Assembly: GCA_905221605.1 (NCBI GenBank)
Contig: CAJNDS010000260.1
Coordinates: 126,001 to 184,993 of the forward strand
Reading direction: 5' to 3'
Length of the DNA: 58,993 nt
Source of the DNA: Symbiodinium natans
Lineage: Eukaryota > Sar > Dinophyceae > Suessiales > Symbiodiniaceae
Within the stretch, counting starts at the first letter, position 1. Each line of letters begins with the position of its first letter. The position numbers and the translations under genes are program-made. Below the pieces are notes generated by a model that did not search any database, was not told where the DNA came from, and saw only the letters and a program-made list of their open reading frames with translations. Shown in pieces: positions 1 through 11,055 of this stretch.

Positions 1-639
1 GTGTGGACCTGAGAGCGCCCGCTGTTTTAAAGGAGTGTCCTGCTAGGGCACTGCGGGCCAGTCATGCAAGGATGTGCTGGCAACTGAGCCCTCGAGTGTT
101 CAGTAAGAGAACATGCTCAGAACAAAACAAGACGTTCATTCATGCGCAGCCTTCGCATGAGTTCACGAAAGTCGAGATTGGCACCGGGTCCAGAAAAGGT
201 CAAAGGGTGCAACGGGTCCGATAGAGGGCCAGAGACAGGGCCAAACAAGGGTTTATCGGAGGTAGAAGGAAAGCTACAATAGAAGGTCCATAGTTCATGG
301 AGTGGGTCCATAGGAGGTTCACAGGATGGAATGTTCAAAAGGGTTCACAGTGTAGGGAGTCAAGCATCCACGAGTCCATAGGGAGGCGTACATATGGGGT
401 CCATAGAGAGGTCATAGGCCCATCAGAGCTCCAGGGGGGTCCAGGATCCATAAGCCCTTTGGAAACGCAGAGTCCGCTTTTTGACGGGAGCTCTCTGGGG
501 ATCGGCCCGAAACGGAGGGAGGGCCTTGGCTGATTAAATTCATTCTGAGACACATCATATTTGACCCGCTCCCGCCAATTTAAGGAAGACCACCTGTTTT
601 CCACCAGAGTCGAAGTACTTCTGTTCATTTTGATGATTT
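1..639. other. Left edge, no gene recognised
   Basis: Mixed-composition DNA with short overlapping open frames on both strands and no conserved motif. I see nothing to annotate here. It ends where the 42-bp minisatellite begins. Confidence 0.5.
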
Positions 640-1690
640 AACCTTGTCGTGGTCTGAAACACATACCCCATGAAAGTTGTTAACCTTTTCGTGATCTGAA
701 ATGCATACCCCATGACAGTTGTTAACCTTTTCGTGGCCTGAAATACATACCCCATAGAAGTTGTTAACCTTTTCGTGGTCTGAAATACATACCCCATAAA
801 AGTTGTTGAACCTTTCCGTGGTCTGAAATACATACCCCATGAAACTTGTTAACCTTTGGGTGGTCTGAAATACACCCCTCCACGAAAGTTTCTTTAGCTC
901 TTGCGTGGTCTGAAATTCATGCCCTATAAAAGTTGTTATCCTTCTCGAGGTCTGAAATACATACCCCATAGACGTTGTTCACCTTTTCGTGGTCTGAAAT
1001 ACACACCCCATAAAAAGTTCTTATTCGTGGTCTGAAATACATGCGCCATGAAAGTTGTTAACCTTTCCGCGGTCTGAACTACATACGCCATAAAAGTTCT
1101 TAACTTTGTCGTGGTCTGAAACACATACCCCATAGAAGTTGTTAACGTTTTCGTGGTCTGAAATACATGCTCCATAGAAGTTGTTGACCTTTTCGTGGTC
1201 TGAAACACATACCCCAAAACAGTTGTTAACCTTTTCGTGGTCGGAAGTACCCCATAAAAGTTGTTAACCTTTTCGTGGTCTGACATACATACCCCATAAA
1301 AGTTGTTAACCTTTTCGTGGTCTGAAATACATACCCTATAAAAGGTTGTTAACCTTTTCGTGGTCTGAAATACATACCACATACAGTTGTAAACTTTTTC
1401 CTGGTCTGAAATACATACCCCATGCAAGTTGTTAACCCTTTTCGTGGTCTGAAAAACATTCCCTATAAAAGTTGTTAACCTTTTGTGGTCTGAAACAGAC
1501 CCCATAAAAGTTGTTAACCGTGTCCTGGTCTGAAATACACACCCCATAAAAGTTGTTAACCTTTTCGTGGCCTGAAATACATACCCTATAAAAGTTGTTA
1601 ACCTTTTCGTGGTCTGAAATGCATACCCCATAACAGTTGTTAACCTTTTCGTCGTCTGAAACACATACCCCACAAAAGTTGTTAACCTTT
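640..1690. repeat. 42-bp minisatellite, about 25 copies
   Basis: A tandem array whose unit reads roughly gttgttaacctttt + cgtggtctgaaatacatacc + ccataaaa. The repeat of the word gttgtt at 718 and 760 gives a 42-bp period. Copies differ by substitutions and small indels, and the central word cgtggtctgaaa is the best conserved. Because 42 is a multiple of three, long open frames appear on the minus strand (625-969 and 936-1673) with a VFQTTKRLTT-like peptide repeat. These frames break at every indel, so I read them as by-products of the repeat and not as a gene. Confidence 0.95.
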
Positions 1691-2732
1691 CATTGTATGT
1701 GAAAGATTGCGCGGTTCAGCGGAGATTGCAATTTCCACAGGCTCATAAAAAGACTGTACGGGAGCGGTTATTTCGGGCTCGCTCAGGTTTTCCCTCAAAA
1801 TACTTAAGCATTAGAGTCGGTTTAATCGAGAAAAGGAAGGAGGCTCTAGTACCGATTAAACAACAAAGACATAAACGGTTTGCCACCTCAAAAATACAGG
1901 AAATTGAGGGTTTTGTTCCCCCATGAATAATGTGAAAGGTGGTCTCCGACTAGAATATGCAGGAAATAGATGTTTTCGTAGTAAGCCATACAGTAGAGAA
2001 ACTAGTTGAACCACAGGGAGGCCCTGTCCCGTTTCAACTGTGGAGAAAGATGTGGAGGAAACCGAGGCCTTCCAATCATGTAGGTCGGAAACGAGAGACC
2101 ACCTCTTTCTTTATCAAATACCGAACGAAGAGCAACCCAACCAGGTGACCGAGGCGGCCATCCACCGGTCGGCCAACCTTGCCAGGGACCCAACAGTGAC
2201 CGGAGCAAAGGAGGAAGCCCAAGAGGAAGCTATCCACAAAAGACAGCTAGCTAGTCTCCTGTAGGAAGCTACGATGTTTTTAGAACGTGTTGCCTGTCGG
2301 GCTTTCTTCTTAGAGCATGTTTGATGCAAGTCAAGGGTCCGTCAGGGAATGCATGGTGTTGCTCTGCCAAGCACGCCTGCAGCGCTGAAGCGTTTTGAGG
2401 CTTGCTTAGTGATTTGCGCGACAGTGTGCCGATGTGTGCCGTAAGCGTTCCTCAGATCATCTCGATATGAGCAGAATATCAAGATTTGATCTGCTGGCAT
2501 GTGCCAACCCATACTCCCCCCCCCCCACCCCACAAGTGCGGCAGCTTTAGAACAGGAAGGATGGGTGATAAATAGATATTGCCGTCGCCGTTGATGTGAT
2601 CCACAGAGCTTTAAAGGTTCAGAGCCCGCGTGTGACGAAACCGGCCTGAATGGATTGAGTCCCCAAAAACGCTTTGCGTCACACAGGGTGTCCAAGATAT
2701 GACTTTCAAAGTCTGAAACGGTTGGGCTAAAG
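1691..2732. other. Intergenic, no gene recognised
   Basis: No conserved motif or convincing exon. A short poly-C run lies at about 2517-2530. Confidence 0.4.
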
Positions 2733-2850
2733 GTGATGATGATGATGATGACGATGATGATGATGATGACGATGATGATGACGATGACGATGACGATGAC
2801 GATGATGACGACGACGATGACGATGATGATGATGATGATGATCATGATCA
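2733..2850. repeat. (GAT/GAC)n triplet microsatellite
   Basis: An interrupted triplet array of GATGAT and GACGAT words, grading into ATCATGATC at its right end. It creates a Met-rich or Ile/Val-rich open frame on the two strands. These are artefacts of the repeat. Confidence 0.95.
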
Positions 2851-5800
2851 TGACGTACATTTTGATCTTAGAAACGATAAATCCTAGAGGTGGTGATTCT
2901 TGTCTAGGAAAATATATGAATCACAAATCAATTTTTGTCTAATGTCTATTCAAGTAATCTGCGGAGGCAATGTGCTTCCAACAAACCCACCTTCCATTGC
3001 ACCACTTGTTTGGTGAGTGCAAGCCCTTCGCCCAGGCCTATGATGTGGCGACGCAGGCACAGTGAGGGGGGTTGAGGTTGAGGAAGTTTGGGTTTGAGCT
3101 CCTCTGACGTTTTTGAGGTTGAAGTGCGGATGGGCAATGTGTGTGTCGCTGAGACATGACCGGGAGCACAAACAGGTGAGACTTGGGTGCGCTTCACCCC
3201 TAGGGCCAACCAGGAATTGTGCCTAACATATGCCCTCAGATTTTGACAAAGTGCGGGTGGCCGAGCAGATCCCCCAAAACGAGAGATGCTAAACTCTAAG
3301 AAGGCGATGGGTGGAAACGCGTGGCAGACCCTAAAGAAGCCTAGTGTAACGACATAAAGGTTGAAGGTGTAGGTCCTCTGGGGTGCAAAATGCGGACAGA
3401 AACGATCGAAGGACTCCAGTGTAACTTCCTTTGATGGTTGCGGCCCAGTTGCGGCCGTCTTCAGTTGATTATGCTTGTAAGCTCCATCTTAGCAAGCATT
3501 GTGAGGCCCTTTCTTTGTACTGTACCTGGTGATGCCTTGGCATCTACATGCATTCGAAGCATGCGACAGTGAGTGGCGCAATGTGTGCTCTGTGAACGAC
3601 GAGTTGTGGCAAGTGTCGTTGCAAGTACTTGGGAGCTGTTCAATGTCTGAGTATCAGTTTGATTGGGGTGCATTAGCGGCCTCAGTTGACCAAAATCAGT
3701 ATGCTCAATCAACAACAAAATGTTTAGCTGACGATGTCGCCAAATGCCCATGCTTCTGTACTCAGAGCCCGACACATCCTTTCTGGCTCCAGGTCGCCCG
3801 ACACTCTCCGCCAATTGATTCACTGGGCTACATGTGCTGCTTGGCCATTGTGCTGGTTTGCATGTCGGGTTTACTACCGCCTTGCTCTTCTTTCTCATCT
3901 CTTCTCCATGTGACTCTCGGCGTTTCTGGACTTCTGGCAGCATGTGCAGTCCGTGATAGTGATAGTCAGTGAGAGTCAGCGCAGACATTGTGCAACTCTC
4001 CTTTGCTTTCCCTGTCGAGGCCTTGGAACCCGAAAGCCAGGTGCGCTCTTTTGACTTTCAATTTGCCTGAGTTTGGATTGTGGCTGTTGCTGAGCGCTTT
4101 CAGGAATCGTCTCGATCAGTGCTCCCTTCAACAAGTCAGAAATGTTGTTGTGTTAGTAACTGTTAGCGATAAGGTGGCAGAATGTCACGTTCGATGCCGG
4201 AATGGCTTCCATGATAACGAGGTTTGGCATGCGGATGTATTTTGTGTGATTTGCCGTATGCAAATTAAGAAACAGAGCTTTTGGACTGTATGGCCATGAC
4301 TTCCACCTTGTGCCCGGGGTTCCGAGCCGTATGTGGGGTGGTGATGCTTCTTTGAGCTGCATCTGGTGGCTTGGGCCCGGCACCGCCACCCTAAGCCACT
4401 GGCCAGGGCGAAAGATCCGCTACTGATCTGATTTTGCTATGTTAGTGATGAAGTCGAGAATGCCTTAGCCACTTCAACGCTCGTCTCAACAGCCCATTAA
4501 TTTGAAGGGAGCGACCTCACATTGATGGCATGTAGTGTCAATCGGGGGCTCTGCGGCTCTGCAGCCAATGATTCGAGTATCTTTTTGGAATCGTGTCTTC
4601 TCTGTTGTGGCGGCGCTCTTGTCTCTGCGGCTAGCGGTGTCGGCTCCTATGACATTGCGTTCTTCACCCCTAGGAAAGCGCAATCTAGAAGCAGACACCA
4701 TGCCGCCTGATAATGCAGTCTCACCTTGCGTTTTTCGCAAGAAGTGCGGGTGAAGTCCGCCACTTGTCTTGCGATAGCCTTGTGCAGACGTGTAGGGTAG
4801 GCCTGGAAACTGGAAGCGTGGGATGATTCCGAAGCCACATCTAGGATGGCTTAGGGCTTGCATGCGCCTATTAACAGCTGTGAAAAGTCTATCTATATCT
4901 GCTTCTGAGCATCGTCCCTCTGCTCCCGAGATTAGCGCCGAGGCAGACATCGTTTTGGAGGAGCGGCCTTTGAAACGGCTTGGAGTTTACATACATCCCC
5001 AAGTGTTGTACCAGTCCTGGCGCCGTCGTTTGCGCACCGCAGGCCTTGTGGCCCAAGCAGGGGAGATGAGCTTCCTGTTCTAAATTTCATCTCCAGATGC
5101 TGTAGCCTGAGAAACAGCCATGAGCTCAGCATGCCGGTTTTCCGGGAGAATTGCCATGGCTACTGCACGACAGCGAGAGGTTGCGTGGGAGTTCTTTCGG
5201 TTACTTGTCACAGAGGCTGCACGCCAGTCCTAAATTCACCGTCTGAGGTTTTGTCCACCTTCATCGTCCAGTTTCATGCCTGGCCATGTGGCGGGCTCGG
5301 AAGCCTGTTGGAACCCTTTCTCAGTGCGAGAGACAGACCGAGCAGCGGGAGCGGGAGGCGGAGTGCTGGAAGGCCGCAGGAAGTGTGAAGTGTAGGCGGT
5401 AGGTGTGGTAGAGGAGGAGAGAAGAGGGACTTTGGGGATATCGGGAAGGCACTAAGCGAAGTGTTGAAGCCTGACGCTTTCGACAAAGGTGGAGCCTCTT
5501 CAGAGCCTGGCTCCTGACAGCCACGCTGCAAGTGCGCGCCCTTCGAAACGAGGAGGACAGGGCCATGCGTCCAGGAGTTGTGCCCTGCCCCATGCTGTTT
5601 TTCAGCGCAAGAGACAGCAGTGAAAGGCCGGAATCATCAAGCTCATGTGCACCGAGCTTGTGCATGGCTGTTGAAGAAAGCTTAAGGCTTAATTCGTGCG
5701 ATCCAGAGCACGCAGGACAATGTGCTTTAGACGACTGGCAAAGAGTCGTGGTTCCTTTGTGAAGACAATCCGGCATCATGGGATGTGGGTGGCTTTAGAC

Positions 5801-7138
5801 GCGTAGAGGCGGTGTGGCCCGGCATATTCCTGAACTGGACAAGTGATGAGTCGCATGAGAGGAGCAGCACACCCGCCTGGAGCGGCTTGGCAGGCTTTGC
5901 CTACTGGTCAAGTGCAAAGTTGCTGGAGGTAAACCCGCTTGTGTCCCCTAGGCTCCTCCAGTGCTCCCCCAGTCTCCGGCGCTCCGTTCTCGAGTCTCGA
6001 TCCTGAACCAAGTCCCAGCCCGGCAGCTGCTCCACCTGCCGTACAGGCAGGGAAAGCAGGGCCTATCAGGGCCTTAAGTAGGGGAGATAGCGAGTTGTTG
6101 CATCTTGTTTGAACTGGGTTAGGCCGCGGTCTGCATGGGTTCGCCTTTGGGCATTGCTCTACGCCCAAAAACCACCTCAGCCAGCGATGCCATGAAGCAG
6201 TGCCTGTCGCGCAGCTGAAAACCCAGAACCCACATATCTCAGCCGTGGCATGTTACCCTTCGACTTTCCCAGTCGAAATCATTCGGCTTCCTGGAGCCCG
6301 AGCCGCAGGACCGAGTTGGCCAATGAACGTGGCAGGATTTCGTGGCATTGGATTTAGGGGTTTGGCTTCTGCATGCCGCGCTCTTGGAGGGGGGGGGATA
6401 TCAGAACAGTTAGAAATGCCAAATCGGTGTCAGGACCTGCAGGAGGTCCAGCTCTTTGCTTCCGCCCTGGTTGGAGGGGGCAAGCGCGGTCGTGATCTCA
6501 GCTGCTTGCCAGGCCAAGGTGCAGACAAGCCTCTTACGTAGCACGACAGCATCACCACAGATCTCAGATCAATCGGCCATTTTCTTGTACTTTCATCTGT
6601 TGGACATGCCCAGGTGATCAGGTCAGCGAGACGCTGGCCGCTGACCCAGGCCGGTGCAGCAAGGAACCCGAAACGATGGGCACCAAGACTCAGCTTGAGC
6701 TCCTATTTCACGAAGATGCGCGTCTCGCAGAATTTTGTTTTGAAGCTCACTCTGATGCGCGTCAAACATGTTGTCGAAGACATGTAAGCTACCATTTTGC
6801 CCTGATTCTGGAGGCTCCGCAGCAGGCTTGCTCCAAAAGCTTGCGGGCGAGCAGCGCACGTCCAACGATGGAGTGGACCGTCGGCCGGCCCTATTTCGTG
6901 GGCGTGTGCTTGTGGGACCCGTCGGGGATGTGCGGGTTGTGCTTCTAGAACCGTGCAGAACCTGCAGAATCAGGAGCTGACTAAGACGAAAATGCTGGCA
7001 GCCAGGCGACCTGCAAGCATACAACCACTTGCTGGAGTTGCACTTCCAGGCGACAATACAAAACGAATCAAGGTTCACAGGAAGGAATGGATTGAAAACG
7101 GTAAGGTTTTTGTTCTTCCGAGAGGAATATGCGTATAG
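2851..7138. other. 4.3 kb without a recognised gene
   Basis: Several medium open frames exist: + 3529-3972 (147 codons), - 3461-3988 (175 codons), - 4486-4950 (154 codons) and + 6200-6541 (113 codons). None shows a domain I recognise, and opposite-strand frames overlap fully, so at most one of each pair could be real. A Cys/His-bearing peptide (HHLFGECKPFA) near 3000 resembles the tail of LINE-type ORFs but is too short to call. The stretch at 5530-5762 reads as a plausible exon but has no homology that I can name. Confidence 0.35.
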
Positions 7139-7209
7139 ACACACATACATACATACATACATACATACATACATACATACATACGTACATACATACATAC
7201 ATACATACA
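7139..7209. repeat. (ACAT)n microsatellite
   Basis: An almost pure tetranucleotide array of ACATACAT with one ACGT interruption. It follows directly on a stop codon in the + frame. Confidence 0.97.
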
Positions 7210-7643
7210 CACGCTCCCAGCCCCTTGGCTTATGCCTAGGATTCGAATTTTTTCTGCTTTAGGGGCTATTTGTCTAGCAGAGGCAGCGTTGCATTCGTCT
7301 GTGTGTACAGCCCATGAGCTCCAGGAGCGGAATGCGGCAAATCCCAGCCTCTTGCGGGCCTGGGCCTCGGCAGCCCTTGCTTCTTCTCACCATAGGGCAT
7401 TTCATGGCATTACCCAATCTGCCACCCCATGAGACCCTCTCTGAATTTGGAAGGGTGCGATCTGGCAGCTGGCGGACGACATTCGCAGGCGCGGCCAAAC
7501 AGGTTCTGTTGCTATGACAAGTCCTGTCGGAGCACAGCGCATATCCGTGCGCGTTTTCCTTGGCTTTCCAGGTTTTAGGACTGTCATGAGCGACAGGCGT
7601 AGGAGTGGGGGCGGGGGTATATAATTGCTGCAAAGCAAGAACT

Positions 7644-7852
7644 GTGGATGGACAAAATCTTGCACCACTTTTCAGAAATGCCGTTTCATGATTCCCCGCA
7701 CCCCCTTTTTAACATTGGCCCTGAAAGGCTATGCGCTGGGCTTGTTCCACTGGCCGAAATCTTGCACCGCTCAAGTAGTCCCAGCTACCAAAGTTAAGTA
7801 GGGGGTGCGGGGCTTGGCGTGCAATCGGTGGTGCAAGATTTCGTCCATCCAC
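7644..7852. mobile_element. Fold-back / MITE-like inverted-repeat element
   Basis: The left arm starts gtggatggacaaaatcttgc (7644). The right arm ends with its reverse complement, gcaagatttcgtccatccac (7852), with one mismatch. After a divergent, unequal segment the arms pair again: ccccgcaccccct near 7693 against agggggtgcgggg near 7800, followed by taacattgg against ccaaagtta. The arms are about 75 and 65 bp long and the loop about 70 bp. The loop carries a third copy of the core motif (cgaaatcttgcaccgc, 7755-7770). The element has no coding capacity. A target-site duplication is not clear. The shape fits a non-autonomous DNA transposon or a foldback element. It could also be a large hairpin of other origin. 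Confidence 0.6.
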
Positions 7853-9611
7853 CGAAGCAGGCCTCAAGGTACACAGTCGTCGTCTTCGCAGATGGCAACA
7901 AGTCCTGGAAGTATGCCTGTGCAGACTCTCCGCCACCAGGCTGTGACTCAATCAGACCCAAGTTTTCGTGAAGCACGTGAGAAGTGAAGAAGTCGAAGAA
8001 CAAAACTCTCAATACTCTTGCTGGCACGCAAACCTTGCACCGCCCGTAGCTTTCGCTGAAAACCTGGCTCGGCGGCAGTCGAAGGGTACAAGCAAGTTGG
8101 ACACACTTGCTTGCGAGAGCTGACACAGCACTGACAGAGCAGATCTCACAGTGGGCCTTGCGAGCCTGCCAAGGCCACTGACATACGATGTCTTGAAGAA
8201 AACGCTGCGCAAGCTGAAGCGAGCCCTGCAAAGAATTCTGCTGCGGAGTTCCGCTTCCTGGAAACAGAGAATTGTTTCAGGCCTTTGACATCTCCTGAAA
8301 GAAAAAACGAGTTCCCGAGGCGAGAACACAATTTTTGATTGTCTCCCCTTCGCAGCGCCCTTTCTAAAGAACTACCAGCTCCGACTGCCCGGGCCTTGTA
8401 AATCAAGAATTCTTCAATCGAACATGCATGCGGAACACCTACGCGCCGCGCACCTACATGCCAGAAAATGTTGGAACTATTGCGGCCTGTCGCGGAGTAT
8501 CCAATTGCATAAGTGCTCAGATCAGTGGCGGAGTGATAGGCGCCCAGAAAACATAAGAAACTATTGTGCGGGCAAACTTCACATGCCATGGTTTTCCTTC
8601 TCAACTCTGCGCCCAAGTCAAGGAGAGCCTCCCACGAGGCTCGCATTCCCAATCAGTCCATGTCCCAGGATCAAGCGGCTGCGGGCAATGAGCGCAGCCA
8701 CTCGACCAACACTCGACATGTCTGGACATGTCTCGGCACGTCTAGGCTCTGGGCTTTCGGTTCCACTCAGTTGCTTTGCACGGTTTTGCACTTCGCGTGT
8801 TCGATCCAGGACGAGCTGGCATCGGTGCCCCAAGAGGAGGCACTAGTTCAGAACTGTGCCGGGCACAAACGGACTCGGACCCCAAGTCCAGAAACCTCAA
8901 TGCCCTGTGCTTGCTCAGGCTGGTGTGCCTTCTCGTTTTAAGTTTAGACGGTCTTCACGCCTTTAAAGTTTGAAACTCCGTACCGCTAACTTCAAGTACT
9001 TTTAGCATTCAAAGCCCAGCATCGAGCAAACGACGTGAGAGTCACCTAAGCCCTGAACCAAAGAAATCCAGCTGCTAGCGCCGCGCAGGCCGACAACTTC
9101 GTTCACTTCTTCCACGGGCTCGCGCAGCAGCAGCGCAAGCCAGCAGGAGGCACACCCTCGGCTGTGAGATTTGTGAGAGTTGTGCTCCGCGCAATCAGCC
9201 GGATATGATATGCCACTGCGCGCCGATCAGGTTTCTCCCCCGCTGCGCTCTAGCAATTTGGGGCATAGTAGAGTCAGAGTTGTCTCGATAGTGCGAGGCA
9301 CTTGCAAGACACAGTGCCCGCAGCCAGGCCAGACGGTGTTGGCACAAGGTCTGCAGGCGCAGGCCTCGCGCAGGGCCGTACCCTGGCCATGATATGTATT
9401 TTCTTGCTTTCACCCTTCGACTTAAGCCATGCTTCTCCTAGACTTTCTAACTCAATCTCCTTCTCTCGCTCTCTCGATCGATCTGCTGTGTTTCTTTGTA
9501 TTTCGCTGCTTTGCTGTCGTGATCTCATCCACACAGAATCCACACCGATCCCTCTTCCACCCGGCAGCATTCTAGGCAACTTAGCATTCCCAAGGTCATT
9601 TTCACTTGCAG
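7853..9611. other. No gene recognised
   Basis: Overlapping chance frames occur on both strands (for example - 8146-8652 and + 8424-8846). None has a motif that I recognise. Confidence 0.35.
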
Positions 9612-9744
9612 CTACGGCGATGGCCACAAGTCCGCACAGCAGGCAGTCCAAGACTTCCTGAAGGCGGGACTTGACCATGGAGCGGTGAAGACTGATTCGA
9701 AACACCCTTTGCCTGATTCAGGCGAATCATCCTGCTTCATGTGA
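9612..9744 (+). CDS. Candidate 3'-terminal exon, unknown protein
   Basis: After an acceptor (ttgcAG) the frame reads YGDGHKSAQQAVQDFLKAG and continues acidic and polar to a TGA at 9742-9744. The composition is protein-like (amphipathic helix, no low-complexity runs), unlike the other two frames. I cannot link it to an upstream exon with confidence and do not recognise the family. It could be the end of a gene whose earlier exons lie in the preceding 2 kb. Confidence 0.35.
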
Positions 9745-9960
9745 CCCAACAAATCCTAAACCCGTGGCCCTAACTAAACGAAACCCATAACCCAACAACC
9801 CTGACTCATCCCTTGACCCCTACCCCAAAGCCAAACCTGACTGAGTCCCCACCCACATCCGAAGACCCAACCTAGCCGAAGCCAACCTAACGCCGAAAGC
9901 TGTAACCCAACAACACGTGACCCTAAACCCAAGATCCCCACAGTGTAAGCTGTGTAAACC
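9745..9960. repeat. Degenerate telomere-like CCCTAA-rich tract
   Basis: Scattered copies of cctaaaccc, ccctaac, acccataaccc, cctaacg and accctaaaccc with no strict period. Similar islands occur at about 16555-16575 (ttagggtttaggg) and 43227-43242 (aaccctaaaccctaa). Dinoflagellate telomeres are TTTAGGG repeats, so these are best read as interstitial, decayed telomere-like sequence. Confidence 0.55.
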
Positions 9961-9974
9961 TTGAAATCCCAAAC

Positions 9975-11055
9975 CCTGAGTTCCGACCATGAGGCAGCAG
10001 GCTTCGTCGTGGAGGCTGTTGACACCACGCATGACCCTCGCTTCGAGGAGCCCTTGAGACCATGAGAGACATAGTACCAGGTTCAGGTGGCTGAGGGCTC
10101 GATGGTCTTTCTCCCGATCCAGCTGCTTGTGATTTGCTGGCTTTACCGCTAGTTTCTTTTTTTTTCCCTCTTGTTCCAGAGTTCTCTGAGTTCTCAGACT
10201 CACTGATGTCTCGCCGAGCGGACATGGAAGCTGTTCCCCAGGACTCGCTGCACAGGAGACTGGGTAGCCAGAGCCTCTGCCTCGACCTTGTGCCCGCTCG
10301 CCTTAAGCACATGGCACAATTAAGGTATTAAGGGTCTTTGCAGGTTGCAGCTCAGATCCACACGGCAAATCTTGCTTCTCACTGACAGCTACGATTTCTG
10401 ATTGCTGGCTGGGCCACGCCTCATGTGCAGCTCCGTTTGCGCGCAGCACGCCTCATGGACGTCTGGTACAACCGAATGGTTCTGCGGTGGCCGGAGTCTC
10501 ACACTCCTGGTGCCGATGCTCTATTCCATTGGCAGATTTCAACTCTTTATGTCCCTGTCTTGCAGCTTGCGTTCATGGCATAAGGAAGATGTACAGCATC
10601 CAGAACATGCTTGAGTCGGTCGGCCCGATGCTTGAAAAAACTTGAAGGAACTGGTCGGCTCATGATACCTCTGAGTCAAAGCTGCGCCCACCTTCTCGAA
10701 TCCCTAAATCTCTACGTCTTGCACAATCTTGCACATCTCTGCAGGCCCTCAGCCCGCAACCTAAATGACCCCCAGCAAGGTTCTCTTTTCTTCGGCCGTT
10801 GGAATTCGCCGTGCCCTTCTCCGAGCTGCAACAGTCCAACGAAGGAGAGGGCCTAAGGGCAAAGAAGGCTTAGGAGGTTTAGGGCTCAGCCGGCTGAACC
10901 TTCACGGCCACCCTTGTCGAGGACGCCTTTCGAAGTGTGCTCCTGGAGCAGAGACCAGACATCGTGGCCGCGCGCTCAAGATGGGGTGGTGAGTTTCGTG
11001 CAGTTCCAGGAGCACAAAAGCGCACCAAGCACGCCAGCTTGGATTTCGATGATCC
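9975..11055 (+). CDS. Unassigned coding-looking exons
   Basis: Four + strand pieces look protein-coding. About 9979-10061 contains SSDHEAAGFVVEAVDTTHDP, acidic, running to a TGA. About 10180-10330 contains SRRADMEAVPQDSLHRRLG. About 10563-10645 follows acceptor ttgcAG and contains CVHGIRKMYSIQNMLESVGP. About 10905-11055 contains LVEDAFRSVLLEQRPDIVAA. The pieces are separated by sequence with stops in all frames, as expected for introns. I could not prove that they join in phase, and no domain is recognisable. A further fragment near 11270 (LLPILEVAKDVGNLPVLHI) may belong. Treat as one or two unidentified genes. Confidence 0.3.

Noticed and set aside
936-1673. 245-codon minus-strand open frame
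   Set aside because: It is the 42-bp minisatellite read in a favourable frame; the repeat has a multiple-of-three period and the frame breaks at indels.
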